Shown: in pieces, positions 12,657 through 25,600 of the stretch
How positions within the stretch are numbered: the stretch's first letter is position 1
How the letters are laid out: every line of letters begins with the position of its first letter
Source of the DNA: Lepiota brunneoincarnata
Taxonomy: Eukaryota; Basidiomycota; Agaricomycetes; Agaricales; Agaricaceae
Direction: 5' to 3'
DNA length: 64,000 bases
Assembly: GCA_023014365.1 (NCBI GenBank)
Contig: JAEBUN010000001.1
Coordinates: forward strand, 2,108,001 to 2,172,000
The notes under the pieces: generated by a model
What the model was told of the DNA's origin: nothing
The model's database searches: none
What the model saw: the letters and a program-made list of their open reading frames with translations, nothing else
Position numbers and translations under genes: made by a program

Positions 12657-14665
12657 ATGGACGGTGAAGTGTTTCGCACCAACAAGACTCTGTCGAACCC
12701 CAAGTTTGAGGGCTACAAGCTTCGCATCATTCCTCAAGAAGAGTGTGTCTTACAATTCCCACTTGCCAATCAACCCACCCAGGCGGCCACTTCTGGAAAA
12801 GTTCCTCTTGCATTCCAAGAAGTCCAGAGTCGCATTACCCACAACCATCTTGCCGTCCAAAACGAGTCGGGCCAGGCTCTCTATGTGGATGCCGACTATA
12901 ATGTCATTCTTATTGAACTGGGTCGGGTGAGCATGGTTTCTTTTAGTTCCTCCTCCGAAGTAAGGCCAAAGATTTAACATATGAAAGTAGGACAGGCTTA
13001 GTCCGACCATGCGTAAGGTTTACGAACTCCCAAAGCCAATCCAGTCCGACGCGGTGGATCTGGGTGTTCATCGGGAGTATCCCTCTGCAGCTTTCGTCGG
13101 CGCCACCTTACTTGTGGTTTCGGATGGACAAGGAATGATGTATATTCTTAGTTTAGATGAATCGACACGACTCGGAGAGGCAAACCTTGTTGGCAAATTT
13201 ATACTACCATCGGGAAGTCCAGGCGCCGCCGATCCCCCTTTCCGCATCCACCACGCTCACGGACCCTCACCGTCGTGTCTCATCGCAATCCTATCATCAC
13301 GTTACTATCCAATAGGACCGCGAGAAAAGCAGCAAGCATGAAAAACGCACCGCGCCGGTAGAGTTTGATGTTTGGGGTGCCAAAGTCAATTTCATGGACG
13401 CTGTGGCGTTGGACAAACCCTCACTGGTGGAAATCCTGTGGCACCGCCGAGGAGACGACGTCCCATTCTACACGACATATAGCCGATTGCATCAACTTTA
13501 CCTTCTTGTTGGCAGCTCCGAATATCATCAACCGGAGACACCTCGCTTGGCAACATATGAACCCAGTCCGGAGGAGATATCAAGCCTTCCACAAGCTGGT
13601 AACAGCTCTACACTACTGAATGCGCCATCGGAGCCCCCTCCTTATTCGTGGACTCAATCATCTGATACCGTCACAGTCGCAATTCCGCTCCCATCAGATA
13701 CACCCAAAGACAGAATCAAAGTGCTATTCTCATCGACAACCTTGACATTCCACATCGACTCGGAGAGCAATATACCCACTTCTCGGGGTGTTCCAATACC
13801 CAGATATTCTGCCAAGAAGCTCTGGGACGGCATCTTCCCATCGTCCAGCTTCTGGACATTTGACCGAGAGGCTCAAAGTGCCTTTGGTATCCTCTCCCTC
13901 CACCTAGAGAAGCAACATGAAGGCACCAGATGGCCGCATGTATTTGCTAATGCAGGTACAGGCTCTCAGGGGGAGGGAGACAGAGACAGAGACGTACCAG
14001 AGACTCTGGATCCTTCGGAGCTCTGGAACATTCGTGAGGCTTTGGAAAAGTACACGGCTGCCTTGCAAAGCGACGACACCAACGGACATGGTCTAGGAAA
14101 AGGCGTTCCAAGCCTTGCAGAGAACGAGATGGACGAGGAAGTAGATTCTTCTGTTGGTAGGATGGCATACATCACCTGGGTTTCCGATCCTTCTTTGCAG
14201 ATACAGCACGAATCCCTGCCTCGCAAACAGTATGCTACACCATTCCAATTGCTTTCGACGCCTCTCCCCGGACAAGTGACGGACGTCGTTTCGCTGATCA
14301 TCAAGAACAACATTGACGGTACTGTTTTCTCGCTTGATGACGCTCTGGTGGGAAGCTCCATGCCGCCTAATTGGAAACACACCGCGACCTATCCTGCCTT
14401 GGCCTTTGTCCTAGCTTCAAAAAGAGATACACGGTTCACGTGTCATATTCATGGAAAAGCTGTCTTCGCTTTCGAGGGTGGTTCAGGCGGGGGCAACGTT
14501 TACATTTACTATCCTACAGTATCCAAGGCTGCCACGGCGAAACAATCCATACTTAAAGTCAACGGCGGGGCACTTATGGGCGTCGGATTGTTCACAGATG
14601 ACAATGGCAATCCCGTCGTCGCCTGTCTTTCTGAGGGTAAGCTAACGCTGATTAAGGGCATGTAA
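12657..14665 (+). CDS. NudC domain-containing protein 1 homologue (NUDCD1-like)
   Basis: A CS/NudC-fold protein of about 628 residues, close in length to animal NUDCD1 (about 580), which acts as an adaptor with Hsp90 and dynein-related clients. The N-terminal NPKFEGYKL matches the characteristic start of NUDCD1. The CS domain lies near residues 235-340: PPPYSWTQ opens it, followed by VTVAIPLP and FSSTTLTFHI, and the GTRWPHVF strand closes it. The C-terminal part (RFTCHIHGKAVFAFE to LTLIKGM) matches the C-terminal beta-rich region. Introns 12927-12990 (64 nt) and 13275-13332 (58 nt) restore one frame; the second donor could be 3 nt earlier without changing the frame. The ATG at 12657 was chosen because no ATG precedes it in frame. 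Its 3' end faces the PP2C gene, 370 bp away. Confidence 0.88.
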
Positions 14666-15035
14666 ATATTCGGAGAGGGCTCGGAGATGACACACACGGG
14701 CTGTACACTAACACGCTACCAAACAACAAAGAGGAAAGCAGAGGACAATCAGTTGGAGAAAGAGAAGTGGAACGGCGGGGTAAGAAATGAGTGTGGCATG
14801 TATGATATGGATATCGAAGACACCGTCTTTGCCAGCTGAGGATTGCGGATGTACATTGCTACATAATGTGGATAATCTGTTGACACAATGGCACAAAAAT
14901 ATAGATAAACGGACAACAAAGTGGCCTCATGGCTAGTCGACGGCAAGGACACCAGAGTAGAAAGGAGGGACGAGAACAAACATACAGACCAAAAGAAAGT
15001 AACTGGCATCGAGGCGGTAGTTGTTTGTGCTTCGA
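14666..15035. other. Shared 3' flank of two convergent genes
   Basis: These 370 bp separate the stop codons of the NUDCD1-like gene (+) and the PP2C gene (-) and must carry both 3' UTRs. No other feature is visible. Confidence 0.6.
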
Positions 15036-17055
15036 TTAGTGTGCCTTCAATGGGTCTTCGCTGCCATCAAGGAAACCCTCCAATTTCACAACTGGTGACG
15101 CGGCATCGCCATCGGGTTGAGAGGGGAGTTGCTGTACCGGGGGAACAACCATCTTCAAATCGCCATTTGGTAGCGGTTTCGGGGGTGGAGGGGCCTCTCC
15201 CTGCAGCTCCTTCTCATCTGCGGCATCAGACATTTTCGTATCACCTTCTTCATCCAGATCCCGCTCGAAATCATCCAACCGAGCTTTAAGTTGTTTCGTG
15301 GGGTCGGGAGATTCGGAACGAGCGCCCCGTGAGAGAGTATCACCGAAGAATGACGGTGTTTCTCCTTCATCCTCATCCTCCTCACTGTCTTCTGTGCCAA
15401 ACATCATGTTCCCATTACCGTCGGGGTGGAACGAGATTCCCCCAGCACTGCCAAGGACCCGGGCAATGCCACTGAGCCCTGTCCCCGCCAAGAACCCCAA
15501 GGGATTATTATCGTCTTCATCGCGTGTGTTCTTGTTGCCGCGGGCCGCAATGGCATCCATTCTAGATTTAAACGACATCAATCGGCTCTGGGAGTAGAGC
15601 TGGGGAAGCGTGCTGGGCGTGGTGTGACCATATTGCTTTTCGACGCGGTCTTTAATCCACGCATACCACTCTTCCGTCGTCCGTCCGTGGAGAAGAGCAA
15701 TTACGAGGACGGTCATGTTGTCGCAACCAATGCCTGCTCCCGATGCAGTATCAGGGGCAAGACAGTAGTCACAAATCATCTTGCCAATCTCCACGAGTTC
15801 CTTATGCTCTGAGGCTTGATATCTCACGAAGTCGACAACTTGCTGGGAAGACAAACAATCCCAGATACCTATACAAGTATCAATCTAACGTACAAGGTGG
15901 AACTAAAGGTAACATACCGTCGCAGGCCAGGACGATGAATTCATCCTCCTCCGTAATTTCGTGGCAGGTTACATCTGGGTTGGCCGTAATAATTTGTGCT
16001 TCTGGAGCAAGAGCCCAATTTTTCTTGAATTCAAAGTCACCGATAGCACGAGATAGCGCGAGATTGCCTTTTGAGTGCATCAGAAAAAGAATCTGGTGCA
16101 AATAGAACCACTTTTACCATTGACACGGCCAAACTCGATGTAGCCCCCAGCATCGCAGATTCGTGTACGTTCAGCTAAATGGGTGCATAAGCTAGGCACT
16201 TCAACCTAGGGTACGAGGGAGGACGGACCGTCGTTCGTGGGTTTGTGATCAAAACTCAAAGGCTTCACTTCACCTTTGACGCTAATAACGCATCTCGAAT
16301 CACCGGCATTTGCCTAGATCGAAATTTTCGAAAAAGATAAAGTAGGCAAGGAAAGCGGTCAACGCACCACATAAACCTTGTCGTTCGTAACCAGCGCAGC
16401 AACGGCCGTGCAACCAGAGGGGTCTCTTGTATGTGCAGGGTCTTGGCAATAAACCATCAGCCAGGACACGTAGCGATTTTGAGTCACTCACTTGCAACAA
16501 GTTCCTCATCAACTCCTAGGAAAGCCTTCTTCAAAGCAGCCTCGAAATTCTTTTCCTTGTACGAGTCTTCGTTGACGAGACGTTTATGAAGGTTTTGACC
16601 CGCATACTTAGCAACGTTGCTACCTGATAGACGGTGAGCATCGGTAAGACGATCAGAGAAAAGCGCGCACCGCCATGTCCGTCGTATACAGCAAAAAATG
16701 CATTTGTGTCTTCTTTTTCTCCATCGAGATCCAACACAGCAGTATGAGCATCCTCCATGGCTGCAGAGGAGCATGAGCACCATCACTCTAAACAAGACCC
16801 TGTGCAGGGGATCGCATCGAAGGCTCGTAGCGACTTACTGATTCGCCATCCTTGCATGTCTGTTACCGCATATGCAAACCGTGAGTTTTCTCCCGCTTCA
16901 GTAACTTTGTCCATTGCTGATGAACATGAGGCGTCAGCAAAAGTTGATTTTACGGGATCTAGTAGAGATAGCTTGCCTGGAAATGAAAGTGTTTGGCCCT
17001 ATACAAGGATATCTCGTTCAACATTCGAGATAACAAAGAAGAAAGGGCCTACCAT
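15036..17055 (-). CDS. PP2C-type Ser/Thr protein phosphatase (Ptc2/Ptc3-like)
   Basis: A metal-dependent phosphatase of 527 residues that would dephosphorylate stress-MAPK and cell-cycle kinase targets, judging from the yeast Ptc2/3 family. Metal ligands and motifs are all present: MEDAH (E and D), [33 protein letters not shown] and the final GCDNMTV. The C-terminal 200 residues are an acidic, Ser/Pro-rich tail, as in fungal Ptc2/3. Nine coding exons join in frame: 17053-17055, 16839-16998, 16671-16760, 16492-16623, 16368-16441, 16229-16313, 16118-16174, 15918-16067 and 15036-15868, with introns of 47-78 nt. The first coding exon is only the ATG. Splicing gives MGQTLS, the conserved family N-terminus with a Gly at position 2 suited to N-myristoylation. 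An alternative start inside exon 2 (MDKVTE) would lose that motif. Confidence 0.93.
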
Positions 17056-20000
17056 TGCTGCCTGTATTCCCTTGAAAGATGTCCGACAAAGGTGAAGATA
17101 ACGGGACCCGGGAAGAGAGGGGAAGCTTCCGGATGTAGTTGGGGGACGGTAAGAGAAGAAAGGGAGTAATGTCGATGTTGACGGCGGGGAGAGGTAGAAT
17201 GGTCGTGTGGCCCAGGCTGAACAATGAAGAGATAATACCTACACAGGATCAGCCATCCTCTGTTTGACCCTGTTTACTTTTTCTTCCTCCGCAGTATGCC
17301 TTGCCCCGCTCTCCTATATTCAAACTGAATTCTACGTAACATTGAGAATTGCTATACGATAATCGCTGAAAGATATGCAGTTGATTCAATACTTAATCGA
17401 TCGCCATCGATGCCCGAGGCCGCCCTACCAAGGAATCGAATGATATCATCTGCACCTCACCTTGCATCCTTGCGACAGTAGCACCCAAACCGCGCTGCAG
17501 AGAATCACGGGGCGAATTTTCCTGTTCTTCCTTCAGCTATGTCATTTTGAACAAACGCGAGAACTCTCAATTTACTCCATAGGAAGGTTGACATCCACTC
17601 CACTCTCAGCTGAGAAATACTAAAACAGCTTAAACAAAGTCAAGCGTCGGTGGATCCGACCTGCCGTTCACGAGCTATACCAGGCAAGAAATTCCGCAGC
17701 GCTGTTCTTTCGGACCACGACACCACTTTGTCACGGTGGCGATCTCTGTGCTTATCTGGGTGAAGGAGACGGTAGTAGGGTGGCTCCCATCTTTGAATGA
17801 AATCCGCACACCAGAACCAAGGAATAGAAATAAGGAACAGAAAACATGAGACTCCTAGTAACTGTGGGTGATCGACGACGTGAAACTGATGGCCAGGGGA
17901 GTACAAGTGTTGGTCACAACGTCCGAACGTAGCCCGGATCCTCGAGAAAAGGGAAGATGCAGCAAGCCAGACCACGGAAGGATGTTCAAACGACTCTCCT
18001 ATAGTGAGGAGGGGAGGATGAGTCGGGCCAGTCACCTAAACAGACCCCCACGTAATGAATGTGTCGTCCTCGTGGGGCGTCATGACTCTCACGAGAAATC
18101 GGTTGCTCCTTGTAGATCATATCTATGATCACGAGTTGCCGCGAGGAGAGGAGACAGGGGAGTGAAGGTGAACATGAGGTGATGGGTGGGGAAAAGGGGG
18201 GTGAAGGTTCATGCGGACGACAATGATCAGCGGGCTAGCGACGCCAATTTCTGAGAGTTTGAAGATTCCCCAAGTCGAAGCTATCAGAAGGGGATGGACC
18301 TCGTTGGGCACGTGTTAGCACGATTTCCCGGAGGACAGACAAACGGTTAAAGTGAGTATGAACCTCGATCAACAATTTAGCCATTATCCCAGTTCGCTGG
18401 CTGAGCATAAGTTGTGATGGTCAGAGAAATTCCCCCGTTATACGCCAGTGTTCACCCCCCGTGTTGTTCCCACTCAGATAAAGTTTCGTGCTAGTGAATT
18501 CTGTGGGTATGTCAGATCGCCCGAATCCGTTGATGGGAGAACCTTAGGGTTGCCCGGTCCGTGGTCATAAAACGTGGTGCTCTATGAAAAGAAGGACGTG
18601 GTCACCAGGTCCCACAAACCTACACAAACCTACACACCGGGTAGTCGCCCAAACTTCGACCTCTTTACCAGCAGTGCCCCATGATGTAGAGCAGCGTTTG
18701 GAGATGATCCCTGATGTGTCGCGGTTGCAAACTCAGCCAACGGGCCAGTGTTTGAGGTTTAGACCTGGGCAGGTACAAGGTATTTCTGTAGCCTTGTTTT
18801 CGGGGCTTGGGATTAATGCGGCATCGTTTCGGCTTTGTGACGGGGGCGGGCACCTCTTCTCCAAGGTTGGAGTATTGCGTGGGGCTTTTATTTCTGCAAT
18901 AAACCCACAGGAGGCAGAAGGGGGGCCTTGAAGTGGCCATTAGTCGGGTAGAGAACCAATCAGTGCCTAGAACTTTCTAGTCGTGTGCCATGAAATGTCT
19001 ATATGAAACCAGGGAGATTTGCATCCAGTTGAAATGGCAGCCGACCGTACTCAGGGTCATTCCATGCCAACTGAATAGAAGATCATCAGATGGAGAAACC
19101 CTTATCTTGGGCCTGGGCAGCCCTCCCAGACATGGCCAGTCGCGTGCACACTTGAGGGGAACACTGAACTTATGGAAGGCTACCAAGACGAATACGGAGG
19201 TGATCTGTGTTCATATCCGCTGCGGTGCTTCTGAGGCCGACCTGTCCTCCTTGAATCCAACCTTGACCAGAGAAGCACCTGCGATCACCTGGGCACCCAA
19301 AGCCGCGGCTTTTCCAAGACAGGTATATGGATACCAGGAGTACCGCCGCCTATGCCATTCACCCCAACTCGAAGCTTGGGGCAATCCGATTATTGCGGGA
19401 TATTAGGTTTTTTTTCAAAAAAGATCCTGACACCTTCGGGGTTATCTCTCACAGCCAGTGTGTCCATGTCCATAATGTGGTCAGGAGACTGCTCCCCGAC
19501 CTCGCACAGCTATTCTGTGGACCTCAAAATAATTGACTTTGCCCCCATAGTCGGGCAGTTTTCCAACTCCTGGTTTCGCACTGGCCACGGATATGTCAGA
19601 ACCCGGGAATTTCTCTGGCAGCAATCGTCCATTGGTTTACTTTGTGCGTCATTCCCAGGATTTCGAAGTGTTGGCGACTTTGCAGGTTATCAAACAGGGG
19701 TGAGCATACCCCCAGATCCTATCTCGCTTCCTCTTTTAGGCGGACTGTAGGTGCTTCTAATCCCCTCGTCCACCCTCTTGGATCCACACCAGCTTCCCCA
19801 CTGGATCTGGCTTCAGCACGATAACACTACTCTCCAAGCTGTCCCACAAGATAAATCCATCCGTGAGTAGAATATTTCCTAGTTCCGTCATTTTGCATTG
19901 GGCCCTGACACTAGTTTGAATATCCTATTCAGTACAGATAGAGCGGACCTATAAAGCTCTCGCCTCCGGGAAACCATTCCGTCTGTAAGGTGTCCATCCC

Positions 20001-20842
20001 CCACCAATATGACCACCCCTAACGCTTGCCCGTTCCCCACGTCCTCTCCCACCGTGAGCCGTCTCCTACCGTCCTCCTCTCCTGTTCCGGCTAATAAACC
20101 TGCAGCCAGTTTCATACGTCAATCATGCCCCCTCCCGTCGTCCACGCTCTCGAGCGCTATCGTTGCTCTCAGTCAAATCCGGGAATTCAGTGAAACTGAG
20201 CCCTGAATCTCCAAAAGCCGAAGCCACCACTATCGCCAGCAATTTGTTCAGGAAACATATGGCCTGTGGTTCCTTCGTGCCCAATCAACCCGCGACTGCG
20301 GTCCTGCGCACTTTTCTTCCTACCAGAGGTGGCTCTCGGGACATTTACTCCCATCACGAAAAAGAAGATGGCGGCCAGTCCCTCACCTCACCTGTTCCCC
20401 TCATCACACGTACTCTCCTACTGTCCTCCGAATCCCGATCGTCAACGCCTGTGAGAATCTGTCCAACACGTCCAAAAGTCCGAAGGCCATCCCACAATCG
20501 GGCGTGGTCCGAGGTGCATCCCTCTGACCTCCACCCGATACTGGCAAGGTCTAGAGCAGCGCTCCAAATTATGTGTGGGAGAGGGATGCCTGTTCGACTT
20601 GCAAAAGATCGGGTAGTGGGTACCCTCGGTGTCCAAGGTGCGGAGACAGCTGGTGTTCGAGGGAGTGCCGATTGAATGGTGCCAAAAAGCATGTTTGCAG
20701 AACTGCACCTCCTTGACATCACAATCAGCACGACTATACTTTCTGCGAGCTTTAGTTATGCGGGCTGGGTTGAGGGTTGTTTGATATTCTGTATTGCATC
20801 AAATGTCCTATACGTAAATATTAACAGCTGTCTACATTGCGA
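17056..20842. other. Interval of 3.8 kb without a resolved gene
   Basis: Many short open frames exist on both strands, none with a family motif I recognise. Around 19185-19650 several coding-like stretches in shifted frames suggest a decayed gene (listed separately). The right end must hold the 3' UTR of the BUD22 gene, the left end the promoter of the PP2C gene. Confidence 0.4.
19185..19650 (-). pseudogene. Possible decayed coding fragment, family unknown
   Basis: On the minus strand, stretches with protein-like composition follow each other but in different frames and with stops between them: ENCPTMGAKSIILRS, SPDHIMDMDTLAVRDNPEGV, VNGIGGGTPGIHIPVL and GKAAALGAQVIAGASLVKVG. The plus strand also has open frames here, so the orientation is uncertain. 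I do not recognise the family. The alternatives are an intron-rich gene I could not assemble, or chance. Confidence 0.2.
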
Positions 20843-22420
20843 CTAATCCGAAAACTTGATTTTGCTTCCTTGACTTGGTAAAATGCCTATACTCTGCTTT
20901 TCTTTGAGCCTTCTCTTCGCTTCCCACGAAGGGTGTAATGGTCGCCCATCGGCTATTGAGAGGTTCCCTTGTTGAAGTCTGTGCGGCAGTGTGAGTGCTC
21001 GTTGTTCGTGCCCTCCCCGATTCCCTGGGTCGTTGGCAGCTGGAATTTCTTGTGGATTTCAGGGTTGGGCTGCGGTGACTTTTCCCTCGCTTGTTCGCGC
21101 CGAAGTCCTTGCGTGATGACTTGTTTTCGGCGTTAATTTCCCTCTGCTTGTGGTTTGCGTTCTTGCCATACTTCTTCTCCCATATTCTATCGGAAGTGTG
21201 AAGGATGATCGATGATTGAAACTGTTACCACTCACGCCTGTCGCGCTCGTTGGCCACGTCGATTTTTCTTTTTGCCCGAATCAGCTACTTTCGCCTCGCC
21301 ATCACTCCAGTCGGATTCATCCGAACCTCGAACGAATCCTACAGATAGAGACGGGAGGAACGTTGATGTTACGCTCGCTGTTTTATTGGAGCGGGTTTGG
21401 GTAGTAGAAATGGCTCCCCGCGTGAAGACTTCGGATTCGCCGTCTTCTTCCTCTTCCTCTTCTTCGTCTCCATCATCGAAGAGGGCTGGACTCCCTGAAA
21501 CTTGAGATATTGATTCCGACTCCCAGCCATTGACGTCAGCATCTTCTCCGGCCTCTACCGTGCCCGATTCCCATCCTGTCTCATCAACGGTACCGTCGTC
21601 CTCTCCTGGCTTACCGCCCACGTAGGAGGAACCAGCGGCTCGAAGGGACTCTGACCTTGAAGTCTCTGTTGGTCTGGGCATGGCATAGGTCCCGTCATCT
21701 TCATCCTCAACATGAGTGGTAGACCCGTGGTCAAGTAACCTCCGCAAATCATCCACCACGGACGAGATCGCCGTTGCTAATATTTTGGAGCTGAGTAATC
21801 GGCTGTGAACTTTAGCTGCTGGCGGACATTGAGCAGGTGTTGATAACAAGTTGTCACCAATTTCCCGAGATAATGCTTCCCGAATCTGCTCGTGCTGTGA
21901 CAGTACATGATCCTTCATTATCTTCGACTTGATGGCAGAATTAGCAACCAATTCATGTCCGGTAGTCTGTGTGATTGTGTGATAAACGAGCTATTAATGG
22001 GTATCGGCCAAGAAGGAGAAGGACCTTAAGGACGTCGAATTGTGTCTCATATTCCACGATTTCTGGACTGTGTTGTTTCTTTTTCCTGTTACATGTTATA
22101 AGAATAGAAGAACAAAGCGGGTGTATTAGTTATGGGGTGGCTGACCTCAAAATTTTCAGTCTTTTGACAAGCTTTTGCGTCTCGAAAATCTTCGCCTTCT
22201 TCGCCGCCTTTCTGATTTCTTTGAGGCCGTGATGCTAGCAAGCGATAAGCAACGTGCCTGTTTCACGTGTGTCAACCCACCAGCTTTCCAGGAGACTCTC
22301 GGCTCATCGCCCTACTTTAATCAATCAGTTCTTGCTCAGACGGAACTGAGGCAGCCGGCTCACCTCCAGGTTTCCGGACTCGACTCTCTTGCGTTTGAGA
22401 GCACGTTGATGCTTGTCCAT
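20843..22420 (-). CDS. BUD22: Bud22/SRFBP1-family 40S ribosome biogenesis protein
   Basis: A nucleolar protein needed for early 18S rRNA processing in yeast. Diagnostic features are the N-terminal HHGLKEIRKAAKKAKIFE followed by KLVKRLKILR, the KKKNRRGQRARQAIWEKKYG block and the C-terminal PLHPSWEAKRRLKEKQ. A Glu-rich acidic stretch lies in the middle, as is usual. Six exons join to 413 residues: 22364-22420, 22146-22234, 22025-22085, 21236-21966, 21080-21186 and 20843-21039. Introns are 129, 60, 58, 49 and 40 nt. The 40-nt intron (21040-21079, GTCACC...TTCCAG) is unusually short, and a 31-nt version ending at ACAAG is also in frame; an undetected one-base error is the third possibility. The start is the first ATG of the exon; an upstream in-frame extension without ATG exists. 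It diverges from the cofactor D gene, with 246 bp between the start codons. Confidence 0.85.
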
Positions 22421-22666
22421 ATGCTTATGCTTATCAATATACCTAAAACTTGACTCAATAATGAGCTAGTTCATAAGGCCTCGAGACTGCAGAACGAATG
22501 CCTGGATGAATGGAATGGACAGGTCGAAGTTGTTCCGGACCGTCTGACCGCCTCTGTTTGCGTTGAGGTTGTTGGTAAATAAGTGACCACGTTCCTGATC
22601 CGTTCCCCTTTCCAACCCTCCAGCAACCGAATAAATCACTGCCAATACTAAACTTCCTCACCGAGG
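22421..22666. promoter_or_regulatory. Divergent promoter region, BUD22 / tubulin cofactor D
   Basis: Only 246 bp separate the two start codons, so both promoters and 5' UTRs share this stretch. No specific factor site was identified with confidence. Confidence 0.5.
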
Positions 22667-25600
22667 ATGGCTGATGAAGTATTGGAAAGAAAACTCTATG
22701 CAACTTTCGAGAAACATGACGAGTTTATGGCGGCACAACTGTCACTTCTTGATCTTGACATATTCGACGAGCCCAACTACGAATTAGATACGAAGGAAAC
22801 CATCTTGTTGCAGAAACTCACAAACATTGTGCGTCTCCCGGGAACTGTGTGCCTCACGTACTCCTGAAAAGTCCGTTGATCTTGTATGTAGCTCGGCGAG
22901 TATCAAGAACAAGCGTATCTCCTTGATCCGTTCCTCGAAAACCTGGTCGCTCCAGTGGTTGATAAGATCAAAGTCTTCGCGCGTGAATACCATGGAAGCA
23001 GGGAGGGGGAACCCTCTGCTAACCGAGTGGAGCGCCTTTCCTTGCTGCTCTACGGCTATGTCAAATTTCGAGGGTACAAGACCATCAGTTAGTTTCGACC
23101 ATGTTACCCCTGAAACATTGGTGATAAATGGCCGCAGCCAGATTCTTCCCTCATGAAATCGACGACATGCCCATCGCACTCAACTTCATGCTTATGCAGA
23201 GCGGCATTGCACAGGACTCCACACAATGGGCCCTTCGTTATTCGATGATGCTCTGGCTATCTCTCATCGCTATGATACCTTTCGACTTGGCTCAGTTCGA
23301 TGAGGAATCCAGGCGCGGTCATACGGCCAAGTCCTTGGAGATGGTCGGGAAGACGTGTCTCGGAAGAGCCGGCCTAGAAAGAGAAGGCGCTGCTCTGCTA
23401 CTGTCTCGGCTTTACATGCGGTATGTTTTATTTTGAAACCCCTTCTGGGACGAGGTGTAACCTCGAGAGATTCAGAAAAGATATGAAGCACGCTTTGCTG
23501 GAGTTCGCTCGAGACCTCAGGGCACAAGCCGGTTCGCAAACGATGGATGTTATCACGGTAATGCATATTCGGCGAAATGTCCTTCCGTTCTGATCCCCGT
23601 TCAGGCTATTGGATGCCTACAGGTACTCAGTGAAGTAGTCAAGAACGGATCGATGGATCGAATCCAAGACTTGGAATCAGATTACTTGGACATTATTGAG
23701 GTAGTTAACGGTGTTCCCTCCCTCATTGGCAACACTCTTCTCCGCAAAATGAGAACCAAGTTTGTGTCAAGGATAGCACTCCGAATACTTCCAGCACCCA
23801 AGTCGAGGGGGAGAGGCCGTGTCCTCGGTGCTTCCATTTGTCCGGTGGAAATTGAGGAAATAACCGAAGATCGCGATATCCCCGAGGTCGTGGAAGCCCT
23901 CCTCCAGCAGCTCTTTGATGCCTTGCAGGATAAGGCAAGAGGAATCGGTGTGTATGTGCATCCACAAACGCTTACTTGGTCGCAGGATACCATTATACGC
24001 TGGTCTGCGGCCAAAGGCGTCGCTCGGATAGCGGAACGCCTGTCAGTGGACTTCGCCTCCCAAATTCTAGATACCGTTATGGACATGTTTAGCATCCACT
24101 CAGCGGCGGCTGCACGCATCTACGACCTTCCGGGGGCTGCGGAAAGCACTTGGCACGGGGCTACTCTCGCATGTGCTGAAATGGCTCGCCGAAACCTTGT
24201 TGGATCAAATCAACTGCCAACCCTGATAGACTGGGTTTCCAAGGCTTTGTACTTCGACCTCCGCAAGGGTTCCCACTCTATCGGGTCCGGCGTCCGAGAC
24301 GCAGCGGCTTATGTTCTGTGGTCACTTGCGAGAACGCAGAATACCGCTGTGCTGGTGCCACATGCGGAGGGTTTAGCTCGCCGGTTGGTCACAGTTGCGC
24401 TGTTTGATAGAGAAATACATATCCGTCGTGCAGCAAGTGCCGCCTTTCAGGAACATGTTGGGAGGACCGTGAGTTTTTTCGATCATCTCCGAGTGTACAG
24501 GTTGATGTATCACAGCAGAGTTTGTTCCCGCATGGTATCGACGTGCTAAGGAAGACTGACTTCTATGCCGTTAGCGGAAGGCGGAATGCGTTCTTAGTTG
24601 CGGCGTCCCAAGTAGCTGAGTCAGCCTTCACAGCTCGCCTAACCCGCACGACTTGTAGGCTCAACCGGATTCTCGGTATAGGCATCTTGAGTACAGAGCA
24701 GCCCTGATCGACCACTTATTAGATGTCGTCCTCCGACATTGGGATCCAGCGATGCGGGAGCTGGGGTCACAATCACTGCGGATAATTTGTGAGCTAGACC
24801 TTCTCAAGCTTGGCCCTAGTGCTACCAGGAAAGCGGTATGCTTCTTCCACTTACAGCTCTGCTGATATCTGCTTACCTTGAAATAGGCAGAACTACTCAA
24901 GTCTTTCGATGTTTCTGATATACAGGGTAGCCTCCTGGCTTTGAGCGAGATGTCACTAGCATACCGTCTGAAGGCTGTCGACTCGGAACTTCAGGAAAAC
25001 TTACTCCGAGAGGTGAGATAGCACTTGCACCCGAAGTCCAATCACGCTGATTTTGTACTAGACATTTTCTCATTTAGCTTCCGTAGATCAAGACGTGCTT
25101 TTTGGACCCAGGAATAGTATTGTCATTGCTGCAGCATGCCGGCTGATCGGGAATTCAATTACTCTAACGGAAATTGAACTCAAAGAGAAATCCTGCGTTC
25201 CAAACTGGAGGAAGATTATTGATAGTGGATTACGGCACAGAACTGAAACGGTACAAGAGGCTGCGGCCGTTGCATATGCACTGATTAGTAGGAGGGAAGA
25301 CTTGTCCGATGATATTAAACAGTGAGTCTTTTCCTGCCTGCAGTATTGCAAGGCGGCTCAGTGGTACTGTAGATTGATCAAGGATCTCAAGCCTGCTCTG
25401 TCCACTATTCAGCAGAACCTTCCCTATGTTTTGGGCTTGATCGACTATCGTAAATGTCGAAGTTGTCTCAACGCCGCACTGGATTACCTGCTGGGCTGTG
25501 CCAAAGCGTCTGTGAGTAGGAGATGTGCATTACACTGCGTTCGGGCTAATCCAATCCAGTCCAAAACGGCGATCGAGGTGCGAAGGAACTGCTACCAGGC

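Noticed and set aside
13966..14382. Long minus-strand open frame of 138 codons inside the NUDCD1-like gene
   Set aside because: It is antisense to a conserved coding exon and shows no domain of its own.
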